A stretch of 64,000 nucleotides of DNA from Streptomyces sp. CB02959 (GCF_002803155.1 NZ_NNBP01000005.1:248001-312000), one strand, 5' to 3'. Shown: positions 34,582-43,832, counted from the stretch's first letter. Notes: a model not told the origin generated them from the letters alone. Made by a program: numbers and translations.

Positions 34582-35109
34582 ATGCGACGAGTTCTGACGG
34601 CAGTGGGTATGGCCGCGGCCGCGATGACGCTGGGGTCGGCTGCCGGCGCCCACGCCGCCGACGGACCGAAGACCCCCGACCTGGGCGGGCTGACCAACGT
34701 GGACCCCGGCAGCGTGGGGGACACGGTGGGCGGTGTCGCGCAGCAGGCGACGCATGTCGCCGGTGGTGCCCAGGGGAAGGTCGTCGACAAGGTGGTGCCC
34801 GCGGAGACCAGGGCGGTCGGCGGGGCCGCGGCGAAGGTGGCGCCGCCGGCGGCGCAGGCGACCGGTGCGACCGCCGGTGCGGCCGGGGAGCTGCTGGGCG
34901 ACACGGCGCAGGCGGCCACCGCCGACGGTGGACTGCTCGGTGGGCTGCCGGCCGACGGGCTGCCCGGGAAGGGCCTGGGCGACGCCGTGCCGGCCAAGGC
35001 GCTGACGGACACGCTGTCCGGGAAGGCGGTGACCGGCGCGCTGCCTGCGCAGGGGGCGCCCGTCACGGGCCGGCTTCCGCTCCAGGGCGGCCTGCCCGGT
35101 CTGGGCTGA
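34582..35109 (+). CDS. Small secreted Ala/Gly-rich protein
   Basis: A 175-aa exported protein: signal peptide MRRVLTAVGMAAAAMTLGSAAGAHAADG with cleavage probably after AHA. The mature chain is low in complexity, rich in Ala, Gly, Val and Pro, and spaced by Leu-Gly-Gly-Leu-Pro-type repeats (LLGGLPADGLPGKGLGD, PLQGGLPGLG). No cysteine and no known domain. ATG at 34582 with TAGGAGC. Possibly a surface or spore-wall component; function unknown. Followed by two terminator hairpins. Confidence 0.75.
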   Translation: MRRVLTAVGMAAAAMTLGSAAGAHAADGPKTPDLGGLTNVDPGSVGDTVGGVAQQATHVAGGAQGKVVDKVVPAETRAVGGAAAKVAPPAAQATGATAGAAGELLGDTAQAATADGGLLGGLPADGLPGKGLGDAVPAKALTDTLSGKAVTGALPAQGAPVTGRLPLQGGLPGLG

Positions 35110-35123
35110 CGGCGGTCCCCGCC

Positions 35124-35148
35124 CGGCGTCCGCGTCGCGCGGACGCCG
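35124..35148 (+). terminator. Hairpin terminator
   Basis: CGGCGTCCGCG, loop TCG, CGCGGACGCCG: 11 perfect base pairs starting 15 bp after the stop at 35109. No T-tract. Confidence 0.6.
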
Positions 35149-35154
35149 CCCCGG

Positions 35155-35200
35155 CCCCACTCCGCCCCCGCCTGCTCAGGGGGTTGGAGTGGGGTCTTTT
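35155..35200 (+). terminator. Rho-independent terminator
   Basis: CCCCACTCC (35155-35163) pairs with GGAGTGGGG (35186-35194) and is followed by TCTTTT, one of the few T-runs in the window. Confidence 0.75.
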
Positions 35201-35382
35201 CTGTGGGGGCGCCCGCTCCGAAGGGCCTTCTCGCCGCTCTGCATTCCCTTCTCGCTTCGCAAACTCGTCAGTTCGGGGAATACAGGGGCGAGTGCGGCGC
35301 GGGCTACTGTTGCGCCGCTCTCGGATGATCGGGAGAAGTCGGGTATATCCGTGCGCCGTTGGGCGCGGGGGAGGATGGGCTG

Positions 35383-35634
35383 ATGGGGAAGCTGACGCGG
35401 ATCGTGCTGGTGGGGCTGTGCGTGCTGAGTGCGGGAATGGTGGCGGCGCCGGCCGCCTCGGCCCAGGGGCAGGGGTGCCGCTACTACTACACGAGTTGGG
35501 GGCGCGGTCCGCACGGTGAGACCACCGGGTCCGGCGAGTACGCCGAGGGCGACCGGGATCCGGAGGGCCGGATCTGCCGTAACGGCTGGTGGGTCGAACC
35601 GGACGAGGGGAACGGCGGCGGCCTCTGGGGCTGA
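35383..35634 (+). CDS. Small secreted protein, 83 aa
   Basis: Signal peptide MGKLTRIVLVGLCVLSAGMV...ASAQG, then a mature chain of about 55 residues: GCRYYYTSWGRGPHGETTGSG, EGDRDPEGRICRNGWWVEPD, with two cysteines that could form a disulfide. Acidic and aromatic-rich. The ATG at 35383 follows GGGGGAGGATGGG. No family recognised. Monocistronic as far as visible. Confidence 0.7.
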   Translation: MGKLTRIVLVGLCVLSAGMVAAPAASAQGQGCRYYYTSWGRGPHGETTGSGEYAEGDRDPEGRICRNGWWVEPDEGNGGGLWG

Positions 35635-35772
35635 GCGGCGTCGGCCGTCGGGCCCGTCGGGTGTCCTTCGGGGACGTGCGGCGGGCCCGTCGCCCGGGGC
35701 GGGCGGGCGTCGCGGAAGCCGTCGGGCAGTACCCTCGTGGCTTCCCGGGCAGTCACACGAGGGGGCGCCGAG

Positions 35773-36162
35773 GTGCTGAAGCACTACTACCGGCTGGTGT
35801 ATTGGAAGAGACGGATCGGGCGGGCGCTGGGCTGGCACCGCCGTCCGGCGACGGTGCGGGGGCCGGGCGTCGGCCCGGGGGGTCGAGGGGCGTACCGCGG
35901 GCCCGGACGGCGGACCGGGCGGGTGCGTCAACTGCTGGTACGGGCCCGGCCGTTGCTGATCTTCGCCGTGCTGGTGCTGATAGCGGTGGTGGCGTCGGCG
36001 CTGCTCGGGTGGCGGGACGACACCTTCGGGGCGGGGCATCGGGAGGGCGGCGCGACCGTCCAGCCGTCCGGGGGCGCCGGACGGGGAGTGGTCACGGTGT
36101 CCTGCGCGCCGCGGGGAGCGGTGTGCGCGGTGCCGGGAGAGGGCGTTCCGGGGGCGGGATGA
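35773..36162 (+). CDS. Single-pass membrane protein
   Basis: A 129-aa protein with a strongly basic N-terminal half (KRRIGRALGWHRRPATVRG, GRRTGRVRQLLVRARP), one transmembrane helix (LLIFAVLVLIAVVASALLGW, residues about 60-80) and a short C-terminal extracytoplasmic tail with two cysteines (VSCAPRGAVCAVPG). GTG start at 35773, with GAGGGGGCGCCGAG just upstream. Function unknown. A possible small ORF overlaps its stop but is not supported. Confidence 0.6.
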   Translation: MLKHYYRLVYWKRRIGRALGWHRRPATVRGPGVGPGGRGAYRGPGRRTGRVRQLLVRARPLLIFAVLVLIAVVASALLGWRDDTFGAGHREGGATVQPSGGAGRGVVTVSCAPRGAVCAVPGEGVPGAG

Positions 36163-36327
36163 GCCGGGGTCGGGGTGAGCCGGGGGCCGGATCGGCTCCG
36201 GCGGGCGCCCCCCCGATACGGTCCGCGGTCCGGAAGGCGGCCGGGGCCCGGATGCCGTCGGGGCGGTGGCGCGGCGTGGCCGACCGATGGTCAAGGAGGG
36301 GGCGGGACCGGGGTCCCGCCCGAGGTC

Positions 36328-37230
36328 TCAGGCGTCCGTTGCCGTGATCCGGGTGGCGGTTCCGCTGACGTGTGAGCGCGGGTCGCCGGACCGCAGGTCG
36401 ACGGTCAGCAGGCCGGGGCGGCCCAGGTCGTGCCCCTGGTGGAGGGTGAGCGTCGTCGGGGCGGTGACCAGTCCCAGGGCGCGGGTGTACGCGCCGAAGG
36501 CGGCGGCCGCGGCGCCGGTCGCCGGGTCCTCCACCACGCCGCCGATCGGGAACGGGTCGCGGACGTGGAAGACGGTGTCGCTCTCCCGCCAGACCAGCTG
36601 AAGCGTCGTCAGGTCCAGGCGGTGCATCAGGGCGGCCAGCCGGTCGAAGTCGTAGTCGAGCTTGGCCAGCCGCGAGCGGGTGGCGGCGCCGAGGACCAGG
36701 TGGCGGTTGCCGGCGTAGGCGATGCGGGGCGGCAGCGCCGGGTCGAGGTCGGCGGCCGGCCAGTCCAGTGCGGCCAGCGCCTCGTCGAGGTCGGCCGGGG
36801 TGATCGGCTCGATGCGCGGTTCGACGCTGGTCAGGGTGGCCCGCAGGGCGCCGTCGTGCCGGGCGACGGTCACCGGGACCGGGCCCGCCTGGGTGGCGAA
36901 GACCAGGTCGCCGGGGCCGTGCCGCTCGGCGAACGCGACCGCGGTGGCGACCGTGGCGTGGCCGCAGAAGGCGACCTCGGCGAGCGGGCTGAAGTACCGG
37001 ATGGTGAACGCTCGGCCGGGCTCGCCCAGCCCCTCGGGCGGCGCGGTGAGGAACGCGGTCTCGGAGTAGCCGAGTTCGGCGGCGATGGCGAGCTGCGCGG
37101 CGTCGTCCAGTCCGGCGGCGTCCAGGACGACGCCGGCCGGGTTGCCGCCCGCGGGGTCGGTGGAGAACGCGGTGTAGCGCAGGATCTCCGGTGTGCGGGC
37201 GGTGTCCCCGGCGGGGGTGTCGAGTGTCAT
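36328..37230 (-). CDS. PhzF-family isomerase
   Basis: A 300-aa diaminopimelate-epimerase-fold protein of the PhzF/YddE family. Signatures: YTAFSTDPAGGNPAGVVLDAAGL, LGYSETAFLTAP (catalytic Glu), FSPLAEVAFCGHATVATA and DPFPIGGVVEDPATGAAAAAFGAYTR. No phenazine genes are nearby, so the substrate is unknown. The ATG at 37230 has no obvious ribosome site. 53 bp separate it from the upstream SDR gene on the same strand. Confidence 0.9.
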   Translation of the reverse strand: MTLDTPAGDTARTPEILRYTAFSTDPAGGNPAGVVLDAAGLDDAAQLAIAAELGYSETAFLTAPPEGLGEPGRAFTIRYFSPLAEVAFCGHATVATAVAFAERHGPGDLVFATQAGPVPVTVARHDGALRATLTSVEPRIEPITPADLDEALAALDWPAADLDPALPPRIAYAGNRHLVLGAATRSRLAKLDYDFDRLAALMHRLDLTTLQLVWRESDTVFHVRDPFPIGGVVEDPATGAAAAAFGAYTRALGLVTAPTTLTLHQGHDLGRPGLLTVDLRSGDPRSHVSGTATRITATDA

Positions 37231-37283
37231 GGCCAGGGAACCACCCACCGCCGCCCGGCTATTCCCGGGCGGCCCGTGGTGCC

Positions 37284-38216
37284 TCAACCCCGCCCGATGT
37301 ACGGCATCGCGGTCGCCATCACCGTCGCGAACTGCACATTGGCCTCCAACGGGAGCGCCGCCATGTGCACGACCGTACGGGCGACGTCGGCCGCGTCCAT
37401 GACCGGTTCGACCTCGGTGCGGCCGTTGGCCTGGAGGATCCCGGTCTGCATCCGGCCGGTCATCTCGGTGGCCGCGTTGCCGATGTCGATCTGGCCGCAG
37501 GCGATCCGGTGCGGACGGCCGTCCAGGGACAGCGACTTGGTGAGTCCGGTCATCGCGTGCTTGGTGGCCGTGTAGGCGATCGAGTGCGGCCGCGGCACGT
37601 GGGCGGAGATGGAGCCGTTGTTGATGATCCGGCCGCCCTGCGGGTCCTGGCCGCGCATCGTGCGGAACGCGGCCTGGGCGCACAGGAAGGCGCCGTTGAG
37701 GTTGACGTCGACCACCGCCCGCCAGTCGTCGTAGGAGAGCTCCTCCAGCGGGACCGGCGGGCCGAAGGCGCCCGCGTTGTTGAAGAGCAGGTCCAGCCGG
37801 CCGAACCGGTCGCGGATCGTGCTGAAGAGGGCGTCGACCTCGTCGGGGCGGGTGACGTCGGTGGGGACGGGCAGCACCGCGGGGCCCTCGATGCCCGCGT
37901 ACCCCACCTGCCGGGCGGTCTCCTCCAGGGCGTCGGAGCGCCGGCCGGCCAGGACCACCGTCCAGTTGTCGGCGACCAGCGCCAGGGCGACCGCCCGCCC
38001 GATGCCCGAACCCGCGCCGGTGACCAGGGCCACCTTCCGGCCCGCCGCGCGGTCCTCCCGGGTCTCCTGGGGCGTCGGCGCCGTGCGCGGGGTGCGGCCC
38101 CGCGAGGCGGGTGCCGGGAGCGTCGGGCGGGCCGCGGTCGCGGCACCGCCCACCTGCCCGGCCCGTGCCACCGGTGTCGCCTGTGCCGCCGCTACCCGCT
38201 CTGCGTCATATGCCAT
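37284..38216 (-). CDS. SDR-family oxidoreductase with N-terminal extension
   Basis: A 310-aa short-chain dehydrogenase. After a roughly 58-residue Ala/Pro/Thr-rich extension come the cofactor motif [58 protein letters not shown] (catalytic Ser, Tyr, Lys) and a normal C-terminus. The ATG at 38216 lies 6 nt after TACCCT, a leaderless arrangement, which supports the extension being translated. Substrate unknown. PhzF follows 53 bp downstream on the same strand. Confidence 0.85.
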   Translation of the reverse strand: MAYDAERVAAAQATPVARAGQVGGAATAARPTLPAPASRGRTPRTAPTPQETREDRAAGRKVALVTGAGSGIGRAVALALVADNWTVVLAGRRSDALEETARQVGYAGIEGPAVLPVPTDVTRPDEVDALFSTIRDRFGRLDLLFNNAGAFGPPVPLEELSYDDWRAVVDVNLNGAFLCAQAAFRTMRGQDPQGGRIINNGSISAHVPRPHSIAYTATKHAMTGLTKSLSLDGRPHRIACGQIDIGNAATEMTGRMQTGILQANGRTEVEPVMDAADVARTVVHMAALPLEANVQFATVMATAMPYIGRG

Positions 38217-38222
38217 GTCGGC

Positions 38223-38228
38223 AGGGTA
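38223..38228 (-). promoter_or_regulatory. -10 element of the SDR gene (leaderless)
   Basis: TACCCT on the minus strand, 6 nt before the ATG at 38216. Confidence 0.45.
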
Positions 38229-38432
38229 ACGGCGGACCGGGCGGGAACCGGGCGCGAACCGGGTGCGACCCGGGCGGTGCCGCCAGGAGCCGCGGGCCGG
38301 GCGGTAGTTGGCGGCCCGCCCCGGCGCCGGCCCCGGGGCGGGCGTAGGACCAAAGGACTGCGTCCACGCGCCCTGGCAGGTGTCCGCCGCGTGCCACCAT
38401 GATGCTGCCATCACCGACTCATGGAGACACTC

Positions 38433-39758
38433 ATGACAGAGTCCGGCGCTCCCGCCGCCGAGACCCGGGACGAGACACCCGGGCAGCCCGCCATATCCGG
38501 GCGGGACGCGCCCGCCGCACCCGTCGCGTCCCGCCGCACCAGCCTGCTCGTCACCCTCGTCCTCGGCGGCCTCACCGCGGTCCCGCCGCTCTCCATGGAC
38601 ATGTACCTGCCGGCCCTGCCGCAGGTCACCACCGCCCTGAACAGCCCGGCCGCCACCGTCCAACTGACCCTCACCACCTGCCTGGCGGGCATGGCCCTGG
38701 GGCAGATGATCGTCGGCCCGATGAGCGACAAGTGGGGCCGCCGCCGCCCACTGCTCGTCGGCATGGTCGTCTACGTGCTGGCCACCGCCCTGTGCGCGGT
38801 CGCCACCAACGCCGAGATCCTGATCGCCTTCCGCCTGCTCCAGGGGCTGGCGGGCGCGGCCGGCATCGTCATCGCGCGGGCGGTGGTGCGCGACCTGTAC
38901 GACGGGGTGGCGATGGCCCGGTTCTTCGCCACGCTGATGCTGATCTCCGGAGTGGCGCCGGTGGTCGCCCCGCTCATCGGCGGCCAGATCCTCCGGGTCA
39001 CCGACTGGCGCGGGGTCTTCGTGGTGCTCACCGTGGTCGGTGTGCTGCTCACCCTCCTCGTCTGGCGGCGGCTGGACGAGACGCTGCCCCCGGAGCGCCG
39101 GCAGCCCGGCGGCCTCGGCCCGGCCCTGCGCACCATGCGCGACCTCCTCGCCGACCGGGTCTTCTCCGGCTACCTCCTGGTCGGCGCGTTCGCCTTCGCC
39201 GCGCTCTTCGCGTACATCTCGGCCTCGCCGTTCGTCATCCAGGAGATCTACGGCGCCTCCCCGCAGACCTTCAGCCTGCTCTTCGGCCTGAACTCCATCG
39301 GGCTGGTCGCGGTCGGCCAGGTCAACGGCAAGCTGCTGGTCGGCCGGGTCGGCCTGGACAAGGTGCTGGGCATCGGCCTGGTGCTGGTCGCGCTGGCCGG
39401 CGCGGCCCTGCTGCTGCTGTCGTCCGGGGTCTTCGGCAAGGCCGGGCTGGTCCCGGTGGCGGCCGGGCTGTTCGTGCTGATGTCCGCGATGGGCCTGGTC
39501 ATGCCGAGCACCAACACCCAGGCGCTGCTGCGCACCCCGCACGCGGCCGGCTCCGCCTCCGCGCTGCTGGGCACCTCGACGTTCCTGCTCGGCGCGGTGG
39601 CCTCGCCGCTGGTGGGCATCGCGGGCGAGCGGACGGCCGTACCGATGGCCGTCGTCCAACTGTCGTGTGCCGTTCTCGCGCTCGTGAGCTTCCTGGGAAT
39701 GTGCCGTCCGTGGCAGCGTAAGGGGGAACGCACCGGCGGCGAGAGGACTGGGCTCTGA
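38433..39758 (+). CDS. Bcr/CflA-type MFS multidrug efflux protein
   Basis: A 441-aa, 12-TM drug:proton antiporter. [26 protein letters not shown] at helix 1, [21 protein letters not shown] (MFS motif A) and [23 protein letters not shown] are typical of the Bcr/CflA subfamily. ATGs at 38421 and 38433 are in frame; the second is preferred because GGAG lies 7-10 bases before it. The stop overlaps the next gene's probable CTG start (CTGA). Confidence 0.92.
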   Translation: MTESGAPAAETRDETPGQPAISGRDAPAAPVASRRTSLLVTLVLGGLTAVPPLSMDMYLPALPQVTTALNSPAATVQLTLTTCLAGMALGQMIVGPMSDKWGRRRPLLVGMVVYVLATALCAVATNAEILIAFRLLQGLAGAAGIVIARAVVRDLYDGVAMARFFATLMLISGVAPVVAPLIGGQILRVTDWRGVFVVLTVVGVLLTLLVWRRLDETLPPERRQPGGLGPALRTMRDLLADRVFSGYLLVGAFAFAALFAYISASPFVIQEIYGASPQTFSLLFGLNSIGLVAVGQVNGKLLVGRVGLDKVLGIGLVLVALAGAALLLLSSGVFGKAGLVPVAAGLFVLMSAMGLVMPSTNTQALLRTPHAAGSASALLGTSTFLLGAVASPLVGIAGERTAVPMAVVQLSCAVLALVSFLGMCRPWQRKGERTGGERTGL

Positions 39759-40897
39759 ACGCACCGAACGCACCGAGACTGAAGCCCGGCACACCGGCCG
39801 AGGCGGGGCTGGACCCCGCCTGGATGGCACGGCTGGTCAGTGGCGTGCGCGCACTGCCCGAGAGCCGTGCACCGTGGTGCCCCGGCGCGGTGGTGCTGGC
39901 CGGCCGGGGCCCGGTGGTCGCCGCCGAGGCGGCCGCCGGCTGGGCGGTCCGCTACCGCGCGTACGACCCCGAACGCGACCGGGGCCTGGACCTCCCCCGC
40001 GACCTGTGGGAGCCGATGCGGGTCGGCACCGTCTTCGACCTCGCCTCGCTCAGCAAACTCTTCACCGCAATCGCCGCGGTCCAGCAGGCCGAGCGCGGCG
40101 ATCTCGCCCTCGACGCGCCGGTCGCCGCCCACCTGCCGGCGTTCGCCCCCGGCATCACCGTCCGCGACCTGCTCCGGCACACCTCCGGCCTCGCCCCCGA
40201 GCTGCCCTTCCACGACCACCGGGACCGCGCCGACCAACTGGCGCTGCTGTGGGCCGAGGCGGCCGCCCCCTCCGGCGGCCGGTACGGCGCGCACCGCTAC
40301 TCCGACCTCAACCTCATCGCCCTCCAACTGCTCCTGGAACGGCTCACCGGCCGCCCCCTGGACGCCCTGGTCCGCGACGGCATCACCGGTCCGCTGGGCC
40401 TGACCAGCACCTGCTACGGGCCGCTGGCGCCGCAGGGCGTGGCCGCCACCGAGGACCAGCGGCGGCCGTGGGCCAAGGCGGACCGGGGCCCGCTGCGCGG
40501 CGAGGTGCACGACGAGAACGCCTGGGCGCTGGGCGGTGTGGCCGGCCACGCGGGCCTGTTCTCCACCGCCCAGGACCTGGCCGTGCTGTGCCGGACGCTG
40601 CTCAACGGCGGCGCGTACGGCACCGCCCGGATCCTCGGCCCGGCCGCGGTCGCCGCCCTGCTCGACCCGCCCGGCCTCGGCTTCGCCGTCGACCAGCCCT
40701 ACTTCATGGGCGAGCTGGCCGGGCGGGGCGCGGCCGGCCACACCGGGTTCACCGGCACCAGCCTGGTCCTGGACCGCGCCACCGACACCTTCCTGGTGCT
40801 GCTCGCCAACACCGTCCACCCCCGGCGCCGCACGGGCGGCAGCGCCCCGCGGGCGGCGGCCGCCACCCACCTCGCCCGCGCGGTGGCCGCCGCCTGA
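39755..40897 (+). CDS. Serine hydrolase, class C beta-lactamase fold; probable CTG start
   Basis: A 380-aa penicillin-binding/esterase-type hydrolase with the S-x-x-K motif in [13 protein letters not shown] (about residue 97), YSDLN as the Tyr motif (about 183) and HTGFTG as the third motif (about 329). No signal peptide, so cytoplasmic. The first ATG (39824) would remove the family-typical segment [19 protein letters not shown]. The frame stays open back to a CTG at 39755 that overlaps the MFS stop and has GAGAGGA about 8 bases upstream. I therefore infer a coupled CTG start. Hydrolysed substrate unknown. Confidence 0.82.
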   Translation: MNAPNAPRLKPGTPAEAGLDPAWMARLVSGVRALPESRAPWCPGAVVLAGRGPVVAAEAAAGWAVRYRAYDPERDRGLDLPRDLWEPMRVGTVFDLASLSKLFTAIAAVQQAERGDLALDAPVAAHLPAFAPGITVRDLLRHTSGLAPELPFHDHRDRADQLALLWAEAAAPSGGRYGAHRYSDLNLIALQLLLERLTGRPLDALVRDGITGPLGLTSTCYGPLAPQGVAATEDQRRPWAKADRGPLRGEVHDENAWALGGVAGHAGLFSTAQDLAVLCRTLLNGGAYGTARILGPAAVAALLDPPGLGFAVDQPYFMGELAGRGAAGHTGFTGTSLVLDRATDTFLVLLANTVHPRRRTGGSAPRAAAATHLARAVAAA

Positions 40898-40941
40898 ACC
40901 CGCCCCGTCCCGGCCCGGCACGGCGCCGGCCGGGACCCCCG

Positions 40942-40947
40942 TAAACT
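40942..40947 (+). promoter_or_regulatory. -10 element of the Rsm22-like gene (leaderless)
   Basis: TAAACT, 7 nt before the ATG at 40955. Confidence 0.55.
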
Positions 40948-40954
40948 TTCCCGA

Positions 40955-41908
40955 ATGCACGACGAACTGCGCACCGCCCTGGCGGGCCTGCTCGACGGCC
41001 TGCCGCCCAAGCAGGCCGCGCAGGCCGTCGAGCGACTGATCGCCAACTACCGGGGCCGCACCCCCACCGACGCCCCGGTGCTCCGGGACCGCGGCGACGT
41101 CGCCGCGTACGCCGCCTACCGGATGCCGGCCACCTTCGAGGCGGTGCGGGCCGCGCTCGCCGCCTTCGCCGCCCGCGTCCCGGACTGGTCCCCGGCCACC
41201 CACGTCGACGTCGGCGGCGGTACCGGCGCGGCCACCTGGGCCACCGCCGCCACCTGGGACGGCCCGCGCAGCACGGTCCTGGACTGGGCGCAGCCCGCGC
41301 TCGACCTGGGCCGCGACCTGGCCGCGGGGATCCTGCCGGACGTCACCTGGCGGCGGCAGGCGCTCGGCGACGGCCTCACCCTCCCCGACGACACCGACCT
41401 GGTCACCGTCTCCTACGTGCTGGGCGAGCTGCGCCCCGAGGACCGCCGCGCGGTGGTGGCCGCGGCGGCCGCCGCGCGGGCCGTGGTCCTGATCGAACCG
41501 GGCACCCCCGAGGGCTATCTGCGGATCCGCGAGGCCCGCGAGCAGTTGGTCGCCGCCGGGCTGCGGATCGTCGCGCCGTGCCCGCACAGCGCCGCCTGCC
41601 CGATCGTCCCGGGCGAGGACTGGTGCCACTTCTCGGTCCGGGTCAGCCGGTCCTCCCTGCACCGCCAGGTCAAGGGCGGCTCCCTGGCCTACGAGGACGA
41701 GAAGTTCAGCTACGTCGCCGCCACCCGCCTCCCGGCCGGGCCGGCCGCCGCCCGGATCGTCCGCAAGCCGCAGATCCGCAAGGGCCAGGTGCTGCTGGAC
41801 CTGTGCACCGCGGACGACGCCCTGCGGCGGGACACCGTCACCAAGCGGCACGGTGCCGCCTACCGCGAGGCGCGCGACGCGGCCTGGGGCGACACCTGGC
41901 CGCGCTGA
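40955..41908 (+). CDS. Rsm22-like small ribosomal subunit methyltransferase
   Basis: A 317-aa SAM-dependent methyltransferase-fold protein of the Rsm22 family (mitochondrial METTL17 relatives), linked to small-subunit assembly. Visible are VDVGGGTGAATWA (motif I), LVTVSYVLGELRPEDRR, VLIEPGTPEGYLRI, the cysteine cluster CPHSAACP...EDWCHFSVR expected to bind Fe-S or zinc, and FSYVAATR. ATG at 40955 without a ribosome site but with TAAACT 7 nt upstream. Whether it methylates RNA or acts as an assembly factor is open. Confidence 0.88.
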   Translation: MHDELRTALAGLLDGLPPKQAAQAVERLIANYRGRTPTDAPVLRDRGDVAAYAAYRMPATFEAVRAALAAFAARVPDWSPATHVDVGGGTGAATWATAATWDGPRSTVLDWAQPALDLGRDLAAGILPDVTWRRQALGDGLTLPDDTDLVTVSYVLGELRPEDRRAVVAAAAAARAVVLIEPGTPEGYLRIREAREQLVAAGLRIVAPCPHSAACPIVPGEDWCHFSVRVSRSSLHRQVKGGSLAYEDEKFSYVAATRLPAGPAAARIVRKPQIRKGQVLLDLCTADDALRRDTVTKRHGAAYREARDAAWGDTWPR

Positions 41909-41959
41909 GGCCGGTCGCCCGGCGGCGGCCCGCCCGTCGCCCCCGTACCCCGCGCCGCG

Positions 41960-42139
41960 TCAGGTGCTCCGGGTCCGCTCCTGCATCTTCCGTAGCAGCT
42001 CGCGCCGCCGTTCCTGCGGGTCGTGCGGCCCCGGTGTGTCCTGGGTGCGCCCGCCCGCGCCGCCGCGCAGGGCGCCCCGCGAGAGCTTGCTGCGGGTTCC
42101 CCCGACGCCCAGCATGCCGGCGGCATTTCCCTTGCTCAT
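41960..42139 (-). CDS. DUF6243-type small protein, 59 aa
   Basis: ATG at 42139; starts MSKGNAAGMLGVGGTRSKLS and continues with a Gly/Arg-rich region and a charged helical end (PQERRRELLRKMQERT). The N-terminus matches my recollection of the small DUF6243 family found only in actinomycetes. No membrane segment. Function unknown. It diverges from the TetR gene at 42319, and TetR-type operators lie between them, so it may be controlled by that repressor. Confidence 0.7.
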   Translation of the reverse strand: MSKGNAAGMLGVGGTRSKLSRGALRGGAGGRTQDTPGPHDPQERRRELLRKMQERTRST

Positions 42140-42218
42140 GAGGTGAGTTCCTTCCCGTAGGGCCAGTAGGAGGGGCGAACGGCGCGGGCTTTGCCGGAAC
42201 AGGCCCCCGCGCCCCGAC

Positions 42219-42293
42219 CGAGACGGTTCGTCTCGCTCGCATCCCGCTCATCATCGGGCGAGACGTTCCGTATTGTCAAGACGATACGTCTCG
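42219..42293. promoter_or_regulatory. Three 7-3-7 operator copies of a TetR repressor
   Basis: Site 1 CGAGACG-GTT-CGTCTCG (42219-42235) is perfect. Site 2 (42259-42275, CGAGACG-TTC-CGTATTG) and site 3 (42277-42293, CAAGACG-ATA-CGTCTCG) are 18 bp apart. They lie between the DUF6243 and TetR genes and cover the TetR promoter. Confidence 0.75.
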
Positions 42294-42305
42294 CCTCCTG
42301 CTCGA

Positions 42306-42311
42306 TACACT
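42306..42311 (+). promoter_or_regulatory. -10 element of the TetR gene (leaderless)
   Basis: TACACT, 7 nt before the ATG at 42319, 12 bp after operator site 3. Confidence 0.55.
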
Positions 42312-42318
42312 TCCGGCC

Positions 42319-42918
42319 ATGGCCAACAAACCAGCCCCCGACGCCTCCCGCCGCAGCGAGCGCTCCCGCCAGGCGATCTTCGAGGCCGCCCTCGCCCTCG
42401 TCGGCGAGGTCGGCTACGACAAACTCACCATCGAGGGCATCGCCGCCCGCGCCGGCGTCGGCAAGCAGACCATCTACCGCTGGTGGCCCTCCAAGGCCGC
42501 CGTCCTGCTCGACGCCTTCGGTTCCGTCGTCGACGAGTACGGCCAGGTGGGGCTGCCCGACACCGGCGACCTCGCCGCCGACCTCAAGACCGTCCTGCGC
42601 GCCACCGCCGACGAGTTCAACGACGCCGCCTGGCAGGCCCCCTACCGGGCCCTCGCGGCGGCCGGCGCCAACGACGAGGAGCTCTCCCGCACCTTCGTCG
42701 GCCGCCTCATGGAGCCCGGTATCCGGGTCTACGTCGACCGGCTCCGCGCCGCCCAGGAAGCCGGCGACCTGGACCCGGACGCCGACGTCCGGATCGGCGC
42801 CGAGATGCTGCTGAGTCCCTTCTCGCAGCGCTGGCTGATGCGTACCGGGGAACTCACCTACGCCTTCGTCGACACCCTCGTCGACCAGGTGATCCGCGGT
42901 CTGGGCCGGCGCGACTGA
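42319..42918 (+). CDS. TetR/AcrR-family repressor
   Basis: A 199-aa regulator: helix-turn-helix AIFEAALALVGEVGYDKLTIEGIAARAGVGKQTIYRWWPSKAAVLLDAF (residues about 17-65), then a TetR_C ligand domain with FNDAAWQAPYRALAAAGA and ISPFSQ-like LLSPFSQRWLMRTG. No Shine-Dalgarno sequence; TACACT lies 7 nt upstream, so the transcript is probably leaderless. Three operator copies immediately upstream indicate autorepression and possible control of the divergent DUF6243 gene. Ligand unknown. Confidence 0.92.
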   Translation: MANKPAPDASRRSERSRQAIFEAALALVGEVGYDKLTIEGIAARAGVGKQTIYRWWPSKAAVLLDAFGSVVDEYGQVGLPDTGDLAADLKTVLRATADEFNDAAWQAPYRALAAAGANDEELSRTFVGRLMEPGIRVYVDRLRAAQEAGDLDPDADVRIGAEMLLSPFSQRWLMRTGELTYAFVDTLVDQVIRGLGRRD

Positions 42919-43061
42919 CCCGCCAGGGCGGCCGGGCGGCATTGGCGTGAAATGCCCACCTTCGCCCGTGCCGCGTTCACCCCGGATCCGCACACCGGTC
43001 ACCTGGGGCCCAGGATGGTGGCAGCATTGACCCCAGACCACCGCTCGAAGTGAGGGGATTG

Positions 43062-43802
43062 ATGGAACGCAAGAGCAGGTTCTCCCAGTGGCTGCGCCGG
43101 CCGAGGAGCGGATCGGGCGCCGATACGGACACGGGATCGGCCGCCGCACGCGGCCGCGAGGACCTGCTGATGGCGGCGGTCGACGCGGGCTTCCCGGTCG
43201 CCCCCGCCGCCCATCCGGCCGGCTACGGCTGTTCCTGCGAACGCATCGGCTGTCCCACCCCCGGCCGCCACCCCATCTCCTTCGGCTGGCAGACCGTCGC
43301 CACCACCGACCGCGACAAGGTCGCCGCCTGGGTCCGCACCCTCCCGCAGGCCAACTTCATCACCGCCACCGGCATGGCCCACGACGTCCTCGACGTCCCC
43401 GTCGAGGCCGGCCGCAGCGCCCTCGACCGACTGGACGCGGCCGGCATCGACGTCGGCCCGGTCAGCCTCAGCGGCGCCGGTATCGGCGACGGCCGGATGC
43501 TCTTCTTCACCGCCACCCGCGGCACCCCCGACGACGAGGACGAGTGGTGGCCGTGCGAGCTGGACTGCCATCCCGAGACCCTCGACGAGCACCCCGGCCT
43601 GCGCTGGCACTGCCGCGGCAGCTACGTCCTCCTGCCGCCGTCCGCCCTCCTCGGTGACCAGCCCGCGGTGACCTGGCTGCGCGGCCCCGAGCTCCCGCTG
43701 CCCGACCCGCTGACGCTGCTGGAGACCCTCACCGACGCCTGCGCGGAGTTCATCGGCCGCGAACCGGACCACGAGACGGCGGCCTGGCCGATCGGCCGCT
43801 GA
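43062..43802 (+). CDS. Primase-polymerase (Prim-Pol)-like protein, probably catalytically altered
   Basis: A 246-aa protein resembling the N-terminal bifunctional DNA primase/polymerase domain. LLMAAVDAGFPVAPAAHP, then GCSCERIGCPTPGRHPISFGWQ (Cys-rich, as in actinobacterial members), VAAWVRTLPQANFITATG, HDVLDVPVEAG, RMLFFTATRG and LRWHCRGSYVLLPPSALL follow the family order. Where active enzymes carry Asp-x-Asp, this has LDVP, so the second acid is missing. No helicase domain follows. ATG at 43062 with GAGGGG. Possibly a regulatory or nucleotide-binding relic of a replication protein family. Confidence 0.75.
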   Translation: MERKSRFSQWLRRPRSGSGADTDTGSAAARGREDLLMAAVDAGFPVAPAAHPAGYGCSCERIGCPTPGRHPISFGWQTVATTDRDKVAAWVRTLPQANFITATGMAHDVLDVPVEAGRSALDRLDAAGIDVGPVSLSGAGIGDGRMLFFTATRGTPDDEDEWWPCELDCHPETLDEHPGLRWHCRGSYVLLPPSALLGDQPAVTWLRGPELPLPDPLTLLETLTDACAEFIGREPDHETAAWPIGR

Positions 43803-43832
43803 CCGGCCCGCGCCGGTTCCGTTCCCGCACCT

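Noticed and set aside
36159..36347. 62-codon ORF starting in the stop of the single-pass membrane protein
   Set aside because: ATGA overlap is suggestive, but it is Arg/Gly/Pro-rich, has no motif and runs into the convergent PhzF gene.
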